DNA of 64,000 nt from NCBI RefSeq assembly GCF_001514115.1, contig NZ_KQ948460.1, positions 62,001 through 126,000 of the forward strand, given 5' to 3'. How positions within the stretch are numbered: position 1 is the first letter of the stretch; each line of letters begins with the position of its first letter. The notes beneath the pieces were generated by a model. It saw nothing but the letters and a program-made list of their open reading frames with translations. It ran no database searches and was not told the DNA's origin. The position numbers and the translations under genes are program-made. The stretch comes from Streptomyces olivochromogenes (GTDB lineage Bacteria > Actinomycetota > Actinomycetes > Streptomycetales > Streptomycetaceae). Below, piece by piece: positions 17,045-24,506 of the stretch.

Positions 17045-18451
17045 ATGCCGCTCCACCAAGGTCCCGAGAAGCCCGACGAGCGACCGGTGTCCGTCAACCC
17101 CTTCTTCGGGGAGGCGAATCCGGTCGGGGGCATGACCGAGGCCCCGCCCAAGCACCGGCTTCCGGACGGACCGCTGCCGCCCAACACCGCGTATCAGGTC
17201 GTCCACGACGACCTGATGCTGGACGGGAACGCGCGGCTGAACCTCGCCACCTTCGTCACCACCTGGATGGAGCCCCAGGCCGGGCTGCTGATGGGCGAGT
17301 GCCGGGACAAGAACATGATCGACAAGGACGAGTACCCGCGCACCGCCGAGCTGGAGCGGCGCTGCGTGGCGATACTCGCGGACTTGTGGAACGCACCGGA
17401 TCCGGCGTCCACCGTCGGCTGTTCGACGACCGGATCGAGCGAGGCGTGCATGCTCGCCGGCATGGCGCTGAAGCGTCGCTGGATGCGGCGGAACGCGGAC
17501 CGCTACCCCGGAGCTCGCCCCAATCTAGTGATGGGGGTGAACGTCCAGGTGTGCTGGGAGAAGTTCTGCAACTTCTGGGAGGTCGAGGCACGCCAGGTGC
17601 CCATGGAGGGCGACCGGTTCCATCTCGACCCACAGGCGGCGGCCGAGCTGTGCGACGAGAACACCATCGGGGTCGTCGGCATCCTCGGCTCCACCTTCGA
17701 CGGGTCCTACGAGCCGATCGCCGAGCTGTGCGCGGCCCTCGACCAGCTCCAGGAGCGTACGGGCCTGGACATCCCCGTCCATGTCGACGGCGCGTCCGGC
17801 GCGATGATCGCCCCCTTCCTCGACCCGGACCTGGTCTGGGACTTCAGGTTGCCGCGGGTGTCCTCGATCAACACCTCGGGCCACAAGTACGGACTGGTCT
17901 ACCCGGGCGTCGGCTGGGCACTGTGGCGGACCGAGGCCGAGCTGCCCGAGGAACTCGTCTTCCGGGTCAACTACTTGGGCGGCAACATGCCGACCTTCGC
18001 CCTCAACTTCTCCCGTCCGGGCGCGCAGGTCGTGGCGCAGTACTACACGTTCCTGCGGCTGGGCCGGGAGGGTTTCCGGACCGTGCAGCAGACGACCAGA
18101 GACCTGGCCCGCGGGCTCGCCGAGCGGATCGAGGCGCTGGAGGACTTCCGACTCCTCACCCGGGGCGACGAGTTGCCCGTCTTCGCTTTCACCACGGCAC
18201 CCCATGTGACCGCGTACGACGTCTTCGACGTGTCCCGGCGCATGCGGGAGAGCGGCTGGCTGGTGCCCGCGTACACCTTCCCGGCCAACCGGGAGGACCT
18301 GTCCGTCCTGCGTGTGGTGTGCCGCAACGGCTTCTCGGTGGATCTCGCCGACCTGTTCATCGAGGACCTGAGCCGGTTGGTGCCCCAACTGCGCAGGCTG
18401 CCGCATCCGCTGACCCTGGACAAGGAGGCGGCGACGGGCTTCCATCACTAG
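17045..18451 (+). CDS. gad: Glutamate decarboxylase
   Basis: A PLP enzyme converting glutamate to GABA, using up a proton. The 468-residue length is normal for bacterial GadA/B-type enzymes. The PLP lysine lies in NTSGHKYGLVYPG, the cofactor-contact region in GCSTTGSSEACMLAG, and VHVDGASGAMIAPF holds the aspartate that pairs with the pyridine ring. ATG at 17045 is preceded by GGGAGA at spacing six. No antiporter partner is next to it; the upstream CLC gene raises the possibility of joint acid-stress action, but this is inference only. Confidence 0.95.
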   Translation: MPLHQGPEKPDERPVSVNPFFGEANPVGGMTEAPPKHRLPDGPLPPNTAYQVVHDDLMLDGNARLNLATFVTTWMEPQAGLLMGECRDKNMIDKDEYPRTAELERRCVAILADLWNAPDPASTVGCSTTGSSEACMLAGMALKRRWMRRNADRYPGARPNLVMGVNVQVCWEKFCNFWEVEARQVPMEGDRFHLDPQAAAELCDENTIGVVGILGSTFDGSYEPIAELCAALDQLQERTGLDIPVHVDGASGAMIAPFLDPDLVWDFRLPRVSSINTSGHKYGLVYPGVGWALWRTEAELPEELVFRVNYLGGNMPTFALNFSRPGAQVVAQYYTFLRLGREGFRTVQQTTRDLARGLAERIEALEDFRLLTRGDELPVFAFTTAPHVTAYDVFDVSRRMRESGWLVPAYTFPANREDLSVLRVVCRNGFSVDLADLFIEDLSRLVPQLRRLPHPLTLDKEAATGFHH

Positions 18452-18475
18452 GGGACCCTCCGGCGGAGGGCGTTG

Positions 18476-19117
18476 CTACTCCTGGTCGCCGGGGTGCGGG
18501 GTTCCCGTGGCGTACGGGTTCTCCTCGCCGTCGGCCAGGACGCCGACGAAGGGTTCGCCCTCCCCGGCGAAGGTGTACGCGCCGCCCTGGATGCGCTCGA
18601 TCAGGCCCCGGGTCCACTGCGCGCCGGAGTCGGCGGAGTGGACCCAGAAGTTCATGATCTCGCCGATGTGGCCGAGCTGCCCGGGGCCGTCCTCGGGGGT
18701 GTAGTACCCGGTGACGGACTTGCGCCACTCCTCGATGGCGCGCACCCGCTCCTGGAGGAGTTCGAGGGTCTCCGTACGGCCGAGGTCGACCATGAAGCCG
18801 AGCGCGGCCGAGAGGATGTCCGGTTTCTGGTCGTACGCGGTCAGCGACCGGCGCAGCAGCGTGAAGTACTCCTCGGTGCCCTGGTCCGTGATCTCGTACT
18901 CGGTGCGCGGCGGGCCCCCCGCCGTGGACGGGGCGATCTCGTGGGCGAGCAGCAGTCCCTGTTTCGCCATCTGCTTGAGCGCGTGGTAGATCGAGCCGGG
19001 CTTGGCGTTGGACCACTCGTGCGCGCCCCAGTACTCGAGGTCGTTGCGCACCTGGTAGCCGTGGGCCCGCCCGTGCTGGCGGACGGCACCGAGCACCAGG
19101 AGACGGATCGCTGACAT
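18476..19117 (-). CDS. PadR-family transcriptional regulator
   Basis: A 213-residue PadR protein with the winged-helix DNA-binding domain at residues 1-90 (RLLVLGAVRQHGRAHGYQVRNDL, then KPGSIYHALKQM) and a C-terminal dimerisation domain of the Vir_C type. The ATG at 19117 lacks a ribosome site, but TAACCT lies eight bases upstream, so a leaderless message is plausible. PadR proteins usually repress neighbouring exporter or stress genes; here the candidates are the adjacent DinB gene or the gene itself. Confidence 0.92.
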   Translation of the reverse strand: MSAIRLLVLGAVRQHGRAHGYQVRNDLEYWGAHEWSNAKPGSIYHALKQMAKQGLLLAHEIAPSTAGGPPRTEYEITDQGTEEYFTLLRRSLTAYDQKPDILSAALGFMVDLGRTETLELLQERVRAIEEWRKSVTGYYTPEDGPGQLGHIGEIMNFWVHSADSGAQWTRGLIERIQGGAYTFAGEGEPFVGVLADGEENPYATGTPHPGDQE

Positions 19118-19155
19118 GCGGTCCAGGTTATGGGGGGCAGATGAGGGCGCGGAGG

Positions 19156-19692
19156 TCAACCCTCCTGCGCGCGGGCGACCAGTTCGAAGGCGGTGGCGCC
19201 GTCCAGGGACTCGCGGATGATGTCGGCGTGGCCGGCGTGCCGGGCCGTCTCACGGATCAGGTGGAGCGCCACCCAGCGCATCGAGACCCGTTCCCGGGGG
19301 AACCAGGGGGCTTCGGGCAGTGCGAAGGTCTCGTCGAGGCTGGGCACCGAGCGGATGAACGCCTCCGTCTCGGCGGCCACCTTCTCCCAGTACGCGAGCT
19401 GCGACTCGACGCTCTCGTCGCCGACGAGCGCGAAGCACTCGTGCCAGGTCGACTCGTCCCGCTCGACGGCGGGCGGCTCGCCCTTGGCGCGGGCGATCCA
19501 GGCCTGCTCGGTCTCGGCGACGTGCTTGAGCAGCCCGGCCAGGGACAGTTCGCTCGCGCTCGGCCGGCTGGTGGCCTGCTCCGGCGTCAGGCCGATCAGG
19601 GCCCGGCGGATCCCGCCGCGCTCGGCCTCCAGGAAGGAGAGCAGTGCTCCACGCTCGTCACCAGGAGTCCCCGCCGAAACGTGAGTAACCAT
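19156..19692 (-). CDS. DinB-fold protein (DUF664)
   Basis: A 178-residue four-helix bundle protein of the DinB/DUF664 superfamily. Histidines at LLKHVAET (residue about 57), HECFAL and the late RHAGHAD segment are placed like the metal-binding triad of this fold. Members include thiol-dependent (mycothiol/bacillithiol) transferases, but the substrate cannot be told from sequence. It runs toward the PadR gene on the same strand. Confidence 0.88.
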   Translation of the reverse strand: MVTHVSAGTPGDERGALLSFLEAERGGIRRALIGLTPEQATSRPSASELSLAGLLKHVAETEQAWIARAKGEPPAVERDESTWHECFALVGDESVESQLAYWEKVAAETEAFIRSVPSLDETFALPEAPWFPRERVSMRWVALHLIRETARHAGHADIIRESLDGATAFELVARAQEG

Positions 19693-19753
19693 GATCGCCG
19701 CCTTTCATCGGTCCACCTGCCTGGCATCCCCTGCCTGACACCGATGAACGTAC

Positions 19754-19788
19754 GGGCCCTTGCGGTCAGCTTCTGTCCGCAAGGGCCC
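19754..19788. terminator. Terminator hairpin after aldehyde dehydrogenase
   Basis: A perfect 12-bp stem GGGCCCTTGCGG/CCGCAAGGGCCC with an 11-base loop, between the aldehyde dehydrogenase stop and the DinB start. Confidence 0.82.
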
Positions 19789-19830
19789 GATGGCGACGAA
19801 GAGTCTGCGAGTCTCCGAACGGAAGGAGCC

Positions 19831-21291
19831 CTAGAAGGGGAAGAAGCTGCGGCCGTGCTGGACCGAGATCCACTTCTGGGTGGTGAAGGCGTCGACGGTC
19901 GTCTCGCCGTTCAGACGGCCGATGCCGGAGTGCTTCTCGCCGCCGAAGGGGACCAGCGGCTCGTCGTGGACGGTGCCGTCGTTGACGTGGAACATGCCGG
20001 TGTCGATCTGCTTGGCGAAGGCGACACCGCGCTCGACGTCGGCGGTGTGCACGGCGCCGCTGAGCCCGTACGGGGTGTCGTTGACGATGCGGACGGCCTC
20101 CTCCTCGCCGTCGAAGGTGACGAGGAGCGCGACCGGGCCGAAGATCTCCTGCCGGAGGATGGCCGAGTCGGCGGGCAGGTCCGTCAGGACGGTCGGCTCG
20201 ACGAGGTTGTCGGTGGTGGCGCCGCGCACCAGGGCCGTGGCGCCCTCGGCGATCGCCTGGTCGACCGCGCCGGTGATCGAGTCCGCCTGGGAGGAGTTGA
20301 TGACCGGGCCGATGATCGTCTGGGGGTCGCTCGGGTCGCCGGCCTTCAGCGTCTTCACCTTGGCGACGAACTTCTCGGTGAACTCGTCCGCGATCGAGCG
20401 GTCCACGAGAACGCGGTTGGCGGCCATGCAGACCTGGCCCTGGTGGACGTAGCGGCTGAAGACCGCCGCGTCGACGGCGTAGTCGATGTCCGCGTCGTCG
20501 AGGACCACCAGGGCGCTGTTGCCGCCGAGCTCCAGCACCACGCTCTTGAAGTGCGAGGCGCAGACGGTGGCGACGTGGCGGCCGACCTTGTCGGAGCCGG
20601 TGAAGGAGATGACCTTCGGGACGGGGTGCTCGATGAAGGCGTCGCCGATCTCGGCGATGTCGGTGATGACGACGTTGAGCAGACCGCCGGGCAGACCCGC
20701 GTCCTCGAAGATCTTCGCCACCAGGGAGCCGCCGACGATCGGGGTGTTCTGGTGCGGCTTGAGGACCACGCCGTTGCCGAGCGCCAGGGCCGGCGCGACG
20801 GACTTCAGGGAGAGCAGGAAGGGGAAGTTGAAGGGGCTGATCACGCCGACGACACCGACGGGGACGCGGTAGAGGCGGTTCTCCTTGCCGTCGATCGGCG
20901 AGGGGAGGATCTTGCCCTCGGGGCGCAGCGCCAGCTGGATCGACTCGCGCAGGAACTCCTTGGCGAGGTGGAGCTCGAAGCCCGCCTTGAGGTGGGTACC
21001 GCCGAGCTCGGCGATGATCACCTCGGTGATCTCGGCCTCGCGCTCCTCGATGATGCGCAGGGCCTTCTCGAAGACGGCGCGACGGGCGTACGGATTGGTC
21101 GCGGCCCATTCCTTCTGGGCGCGCCGGGCGGCGAGGTATGCCTCGTCGACCTCGTCGACCGTGGCTATGGTGATCGACGCCAGCTTCTCGCCGTTGTACG
21201 GGTTGAAATCGATGATGTCCCAGGAGCCGGTGCCCTGGCGCCACTCGCCGTCGATGTACTGCTGGGCCAAGTCGGTGAAGTAGGACGACAT
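19831..21291 (-). CDS. Aldehyde dehydrogenase (aromatic/benzaldehyde type)
   Basis: An NAD(P)-dependent aldehyde dehydrogenase of 486 residues, starting MSSYFTDLAQQYIDGEW. The catalytic cysteine is in HQGQVCMAANR, the general-base glutamate in VVLELGGNSALVV, and the Rossmann turn in SFTGSDKVGRHV. The nearest group by sequence feel is benzaldehyde/vanillin-type dehydrogenases, but the substrate is uncertain. Upstream are two palindromic sites that probably bind a repressor; no regulator is directly attached. Confidence 0.93.
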   Translation of the reverse strand: MSSYFTDLAQQYIDGEWRQGTGSWDIIDFNPYNGEKLASITIATVDEVDEAYLAARRAQKEWAATNPYARRAVFEKALRIIEEREAEITEVIIAELGGTHLKAGFELHLAKEFLRESIQLALRPEGKILPSPIDGKENRLYRVPVGVVGVISPFNFPFLLSLKSVAPALALGNGVVLKPHQNTPIVGGSLVAKIFEDAGLPGGLLNVVITDIAEIGDAFIEHPVPKVISFTGSDKVGRHVATVCASHFKSVVLELGGNSALVVLDDADIDYAVDAAVFSRYVHQGQVCMAANRVLVDRSIADEFTEKFVAKVKTLKAGDPSDPQTIIGPVINSSQADSITGAVDQAIAEGATALVRGATTDNLVEPTVLTDLPADSAILRQEIFGPVALLVTFDGEEEAVRIVNDTPYGLSGAVHTADVERGVAFAKQIDTGMFHVNDGTVHDEPLVPFGGEKHSGIGRLNGETTVDAFTTQKWISVQHGRSFFPF

Positions 21292-21331
21292 GTGCTCCCT
21301 CAATCCCCTTGCTGCCGAGGCAGACATCCGA

Positions 21332-21374
21332 GTCTGAGTCAGCAGACACATCCGATCAACGTCTGATCAGACGT
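21332..21374. promoter_or_regulatory. Palindromic operator candidates upstream of aldehyde dehydrogenase
   Basis: A perfect 16-bp palindrome, ACGTCTGATCAGACGT, spans 21359-21374. A related dyad GTCTG-N6-CAGAC spans 21332-21347. Both share GTCTG/CAGAC arms and lie 40-85 bases before the gene start, where a repressor would block transcription. Confidence 0.7.
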
Positions 21375-21479
21375 CATCGTACTTGTGTCCAAAGGGAGTT
21401 GGAGAGCACCTCCGAAGAGTCCACGAAGACTCACAGGCGAACAGACCGTGAAGACTCGCCGGAGGTGGTGGGGAGAAGG

Positions 21480-22343
21480 TCAGGAGAGCTGGAGCAGTCC
21501 CCGCAGCAGGTCGCGGCTCTCGGAGGGCCCGGGGCTGTCCTGCTGCAACTGCTTGAGCGCGCCTTCGTACTGGGTGACGTCCTCGCGTTTGTCCAGGTAG
21601 AGCGCGCTGGTGAGCTGCTCCAGATAGACGACGTCCGACAGGTCGGACTCGGGGAAGCTCAGGATGGTGAAGGAACCGCTCTCGCCCGAGTGGCCGCCGA
21701 AGCTGAACGGCATGACCTGAAGTCGCACGTTGGGACGCTCCGACACCTCGATCAGATGCTGGAGTTGCCCCCGCATCACCTCGCGGTCGCCGTAAGGGCG
21801 GCGCAGCGCGGCCTCGTCGAGGACGATGTGGAACTCCGGGGCCTTCTCGGAGACGAGGTACTTCTGCCGCTCCAGGCGCAGCGCGACGCGCCGCTCGATG
21901 TCGGCGGGCGAGGCGCCCCGCATGCCGCGCGCGACGACCGCGTGGGCGTAGGCCTCCGTCTGCAACAGGCCGTGCACGAACTGGACTTCGTACGACCGGA
22001 TCAGATGGGCCGCACCCTCCAGGCCGACGTAGGTCGGGAACCAGCTGGGCAGGACGTCCGAGTAACTGTGCCACCAGCCCGCGACGTTGGCCTCCTTGGC
22101 GAGGGAGACGAGCGACGTGCGCTCGGCCTCGTCGTTGATGCCGTACAGCGTCAGCAGGTCCTCGACGTCGCGCGTCTTGAAGCTCACCCGTCCCAACTCC
22201 ATGCGGCTGATCTTCGATTCGGAGGCACGGATCGAGTAACCGGCCGCTTCGCGGGTGATTCCGCGCGACTCCCGCAGGCGCCGCAGATGTGACCCCAGCA
22301 GCATGCGCCGCACCACCGAGCCGCTCGACTCACCAGCGCTCAC
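21480..22343 (-). CDS. HTH regulator with DUF5753 (Scr1/WhiJ-like)
   Basis: A 287-residue protein typical of Streptomyces. The XRE HTH is at residues 12-65 (LGSHLRRLRESRGITREAAGYSI) and the DUF5753 effector domain at about 100-280 (GLLQTEAYAHAVV, EFHIVLDEAALRRPYGD). GTG at 22343 has GGGGAGG nine bases upstream. Such regulators sit beside small DUF397 proteins and HATPase anti-sigma-like proteins, as here, and affect development or antibiotic production in studied cases (WhiJ, AbaA loci). It is divergent from the ATPase gene, across an unusually A-rich gap. Confidence 0.93.
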   Translation of the reverse strand: MSAGESSGSVVRRMLLGSHLRRLRESRGITREAAGYSIRASESKISRMELGRVSFKTRDVEDLLTLYGINDEAERTSLVSLAKEANVAGWWHSYSDVLPSWFPTYVGLEGAAHLIRSYEVQFVHGLLQTEAYAHAVVARGMRGASPADIERRVALRLERQKYLVSEKAPEFHIVLDEAALRRPYGDREVMRGQLQHLIEVSERPNVRLQVMPFSFGGHSGESGSFTILSFPESDLSDVVYLEQLTSALYLDKREDVTQYEGALKQLQQDSPGPSESRDLLRGLLQLS

Positions 22344-22379
22344 GTTCGTCCGCCTCCCCAACCGTCTTCAAGGGCCGAA

Positions 22380-22530
22380 GTCTGCCACTAAAACACTTCA
22401 AGCAGTACTCGTTCAGTTACAGAAACGGAAAGACTCCAAAGGGGCCACGCAGGAAAAGGTCGGTAGAGGGTCAACAAGCGGGAAGAAGGTGACAGAAGAA
22501 ATGGCCAAGAAAGGGTGGAGGAAGGTCTAA
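22380..22530. other. A-rich divergent promoter region
   Basis: This gap between the DUF5753 regulator and the ATPase gene is markedly richer in A than its surroundings and contains no gene above nine codons (a possible ATG at 22501 is followed by a stop after nine codons). It must hold the regulator's promoter; no clear -35/-10 pair could be fixed. Confidence 0.5.
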
Positions 22531-22538
22531 TTCGGGCG

Positions 22539-22567
22539 CGTGCACGTGCATCTGCCCTTGCATCTGC
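22539..22567 (+). promoter_or_regulatory. 29-bp shared element, copy 1, upstream of ATPase gene
   Basis: Contains the palindrome TGCACGTGCA followed by two direct copies of TGCATCTGC. It matches, with one mismatch in 29, the reverse complement of 23636-23664, which lies upstream of the DUF397 gene in the same orientation relative to transcription. It ends 74 bases before the chosen ATPase start. Confidence 0.8.
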
Positions 22568-22641
22568 TGTACGCATTCGGAACCATGGTCCTCGCGCCAC
22601 CGCTGCATCGCAACGACCGCGAACACCCGGGAGTGCCTCGC

Positions 22642-23160
22642 ATGGGGACGAATGGATCGACCATGCTCGAGCCCTTACGGCAGGGACTTCCGCCGCTCGA
22701 CCCCGCGGCTGTGTCCAGCGCCGCTTCCTGCGCCCTGCCGGCGCGCTACGAAGCGGTGCGCGAAGCTCGGCAGTTCACCCGCAGAACGCTGGACCAGTGG
22801 GACATCGGCGAGCGCTTCGACGACGTCTGCCTGGTGGTCTCCGAGCTCGTGACCAACGCCCTGCGGCACGCCCTGCCCTCGGACACGCCCCGTTCGGACG
22901 ACCAAGGCCCGCCCGTGCGGCTGCACTTGATGCGGTGGACCTCACGTCTGGTGTGCGCGGTGCGCGACCCCAGTCACGACAGTCCGGTCGCGGGCGACTC
23001 GGAGGACTTCTCCGCGGAGTCGGGCCGGGGCCTGTTCCTGGTCGACTCGTTCGCCGACAGCTGGGGCTGGCACCCGCTCGCGGGCACGCTCAGCGGCAAG
23101 GTCGTGTGGGCACTGTTCAGACTTCCGCAGCCGGCCGTCGGCGGGGTTTCGACCGAATAG
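22642..23160 (+). CDS. HATPase anti-sigma-factor-like ATP-binding protein, TTA-containing
   Basis: A 172-residue protein of the HATPase_c_2 class, related to SpoIIAB/RsbW-type kinases. The N-box is in CLVVSELVTNALRHA and the G-region in SGRGLFLVDSFADSWGW. In Streptomyces these proteins serve as possible anti-sigma factors beside DUF5753/DUF397 genes. ATG at 22642 has GGGAG upstream; GTG at 22540 would extend the protein into the 29-bp regulatory element and is less likely. Codon 12 (22675-22677) is TTA, so translation should depend on bldA tRNA. Confidence 0.88.
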   Translation: MGTNGSTMLEPLRQGLPPLDPAAVSSAASCALPARYEAVREARQFTRRTLDQWDIGERFDDVCLVVSELVTNALRHALPSDTPRSDDQGPPVRLHLMRWTSRLVCAVRDPSHDSPVAGDSEDFSAESGRGLFLVDSFADSWGWHPLAGTLSGKVVWALFRLPQPAVGGVSTE

Positions 23161-23192
23161 AGAACCGCGGCGCTTTTTGGCGCCGCGGTTCT
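23161..23192. terminator. Terminator hairpin after ATPase gene
   Basis: A perfect 13-bp stem (23161-23173 with 23180-23192) with a T-rich loop directly after the stop codon, between converging genes. Confidence 0.85.
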
Positions 23193-23284
23193 ACGCGCGT
23201 TACGCGCCGCGAGAAGGTCGTTGCCGTCAGTTATGCCGGTTGCCCCGCCCGAAGGCGCGCCCGGATCCGCGGCACCGGCTCACG

Positions 23285-23554
23285 TCAGCCGGCGATCAGG
23301 TGATCGAACTCGCCGTCCTTGATGCCCAGGAGCATGGCTTCGATCTCGGCGCGGGTGTAGACGAGCGCGGGCCCTTCCGGGAACCGCGAGTTCCGCACCG
23401 CCACGTCGCCTCCGGGCAGCCTCGCGAACTCCACGCATGAGCCCTGCGAGTTGCTGTGCCTGCTCTTCTGCCAGGCCGCCCCGGTCAATGCGGTCGCAGC
23501 CATGCCGTTGTACACGTCATCCAGGTCATCCACGTCGTACACGTCGTGGTCCAC
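23285..23554 (-). CDS. DUF397 small protein
   Basis: An 89-residue protein with the DUF397 core WQKSRHSNSQGSCVEFARLPGGDVAVRNSR (split around residues 28-57) and the ending EFDHLIAG. The N-terminus is acidic (Asp-rich), which is unusual. DUF397 proteins are small partners of DUF5753 regulators and are thought to act with them like toxin/antitoxin or signalling pairs. The GTG at 23554 follows GGGGAG. The second copy of the 29-bp element lies 82 bases upstream. Confidence 0.9.
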   Translation of the reverse strand: MDHDVYDVDDLDDVYNGMAATALTGAAWQKSRHSNSQGSCVEFARLPGGDVAVRNSRFPEGPALVYTRAEIEAMLLGIKDGEFDHLIAG

Positions 23555-23635
23555 AAGTCGCTCCCCGGTCGTGCAGTGGCCGATGTGGCCATTGATGCAG
23601 TGGCCAACTGCCCCGGATCATAGCTCTGTTCATGT

Positions 23636-23664
23636 GCAGATGCATGGGCAGATGCACGTGCACG
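23636..23664 (-). promoter_or_regulatory. 29-bp shared element, copy 2, upstream of DUF397 gene
   Basis: Reverse complement of the 22539-22567 element with one mismatch. Reading along the minus strand it begins CGTGCACGTGCATCTGCCC and continues with TGCATCTGC. It is upstream of, and in the same direction as, the DUF397 gene. Confidence 0.8.
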
Positions 23665-23749
23665 GGGGGTGGTCCCACGGTTACAGCTTTTACCGCCCTT
23701 TGACTACCGAGTGTTGACCGCCCGACTACCGTCTGGTACCCGCCGGGCT

Positions 23750-24065
23750 GCATCTGGTTCAGCGTCTGCCCTGGAGCGCGCATCACATGCGCGCTCCAGC
23801 CCCCGTGCATGATCTTCCACGCCATCATCCGCGCTGGGTCGTCCGGGTCGAATCCCTCATGCAATAAGAAGAGACGCGTACCGGGCCCTTCGAGTTTCAA
23901 CGTTCACGTAATGGCCCAATCCGGAGGGGTCACCGGATCGGCGTCGGCCCACCGGACGAGCGGCATCCGTTCCCACTCGTACACGAGAATCCGCACGTCG
24001 ACGGTGCCGGAGAAGCGGATCGTCCTCCGGAGCGGGGGCCAGGGCTCTGTCCGGACGGGGTTCAT
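23750..24065 (-). pseudogene. Decayed SRPBCC/AHSA1-domain gene with in-frame stop
   Basis: On the minus strand one reading frame gives LVYEWERMPLVRWADADP, then a TGA at 23906-23904, then in the same frame GPGTRLFLLHEGFDPDDP and GGGWSAHVMRA. These are consecutive C-terminal motifs of the AHSA1/SRPBCC family. The first half of the domain is missing: upstream there is only low-complexity sequence with alternating Glu, Ala and Thr. So both a deletion and a nonsense mutation are present. Family members are often paired with ArsR regulators; only a doubtful trace of one is seen further upstream. Confidence 0.7.
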
Positions 24066-24260
24066 GACGTGCCGCCGACGGTTCAGTCTCGGCCTCGGTC
24101 CCCGCTTCGGCTTCGGTGCCCGTGTGGTCGAGGAGTTCGACGAGACCCTTGAGACGGTCGTGCCGGAAGCGTTCGTACGGTGGAGGCGGTTCTGCAGGTG
24201 GGCGTGCGCCGCGCTTCCCCTCCACCTCTCCACGGAGTGGAGCGTGTCGGCCGGGTGGGC

Positions 24261-24503
24261 TCAGCGGCCGGCGCCGGAGTACGGCAACAGCGCCATCTCG
24301 CGCGCGTTCTTGATCGCGCGGGCGAGCATCCGCTGCTGCCGCGCGGTCACCCGGGTGACCCGGCGGCTGCGGATCTTGCCGCGGTCGGAGATGAACTTCC
24401 GCAGCAGGTCGGTGTCCTTGTAGTCGATGTACGTGATCCGCTCGCGGTCCAGCGGGTTGGGGCGGGACGTGGCGGCGGGCCCGCGTTCCGGCTTGCGTGC
24501 CAT
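24261..24503 (-). CDS. rpsR: 30S ribosomal protein S18, cysteine-free paralogue
   Basis: An 80-residue S18 with the conserved core ITYIDYKDTDLLRKFIS and GKIRSRRVTRVTARQQR. It contains no cysteine, so it is the zinc-independent version that replaces zinc-binding S18 during zinc shortage. It starts four bases after the CobW-family gene and ends the leftward operon rpmG-rpmE-cobW-rpsR. Confidence 0.95.
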   Translation of the reverse strand: MARKPERGPAATSRPNPLDRERITYIDYKDTDLLRKFISDRGKIRSRRVTRVTARQQRMLARAIKNAREMALLPYSGAGR

Positions 24504-24506
24504 GGG

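Noticed and set aside
22540..22641. GTG at 22540 as start of the ATPase gene
   Set aside because: It would place the coding start inside the 29-bp element shared with the DUF397 promoter; ATG 22642 has a better ribosome site.
23904..23906. TGA in the SRPBCC frame as a selenocysteine codon
   Set aside because: The family has no selenoproteins, the first half of the domain is missing, and no selenocysteine machinery is visible; a nonsense mutation in a relic is simpler.
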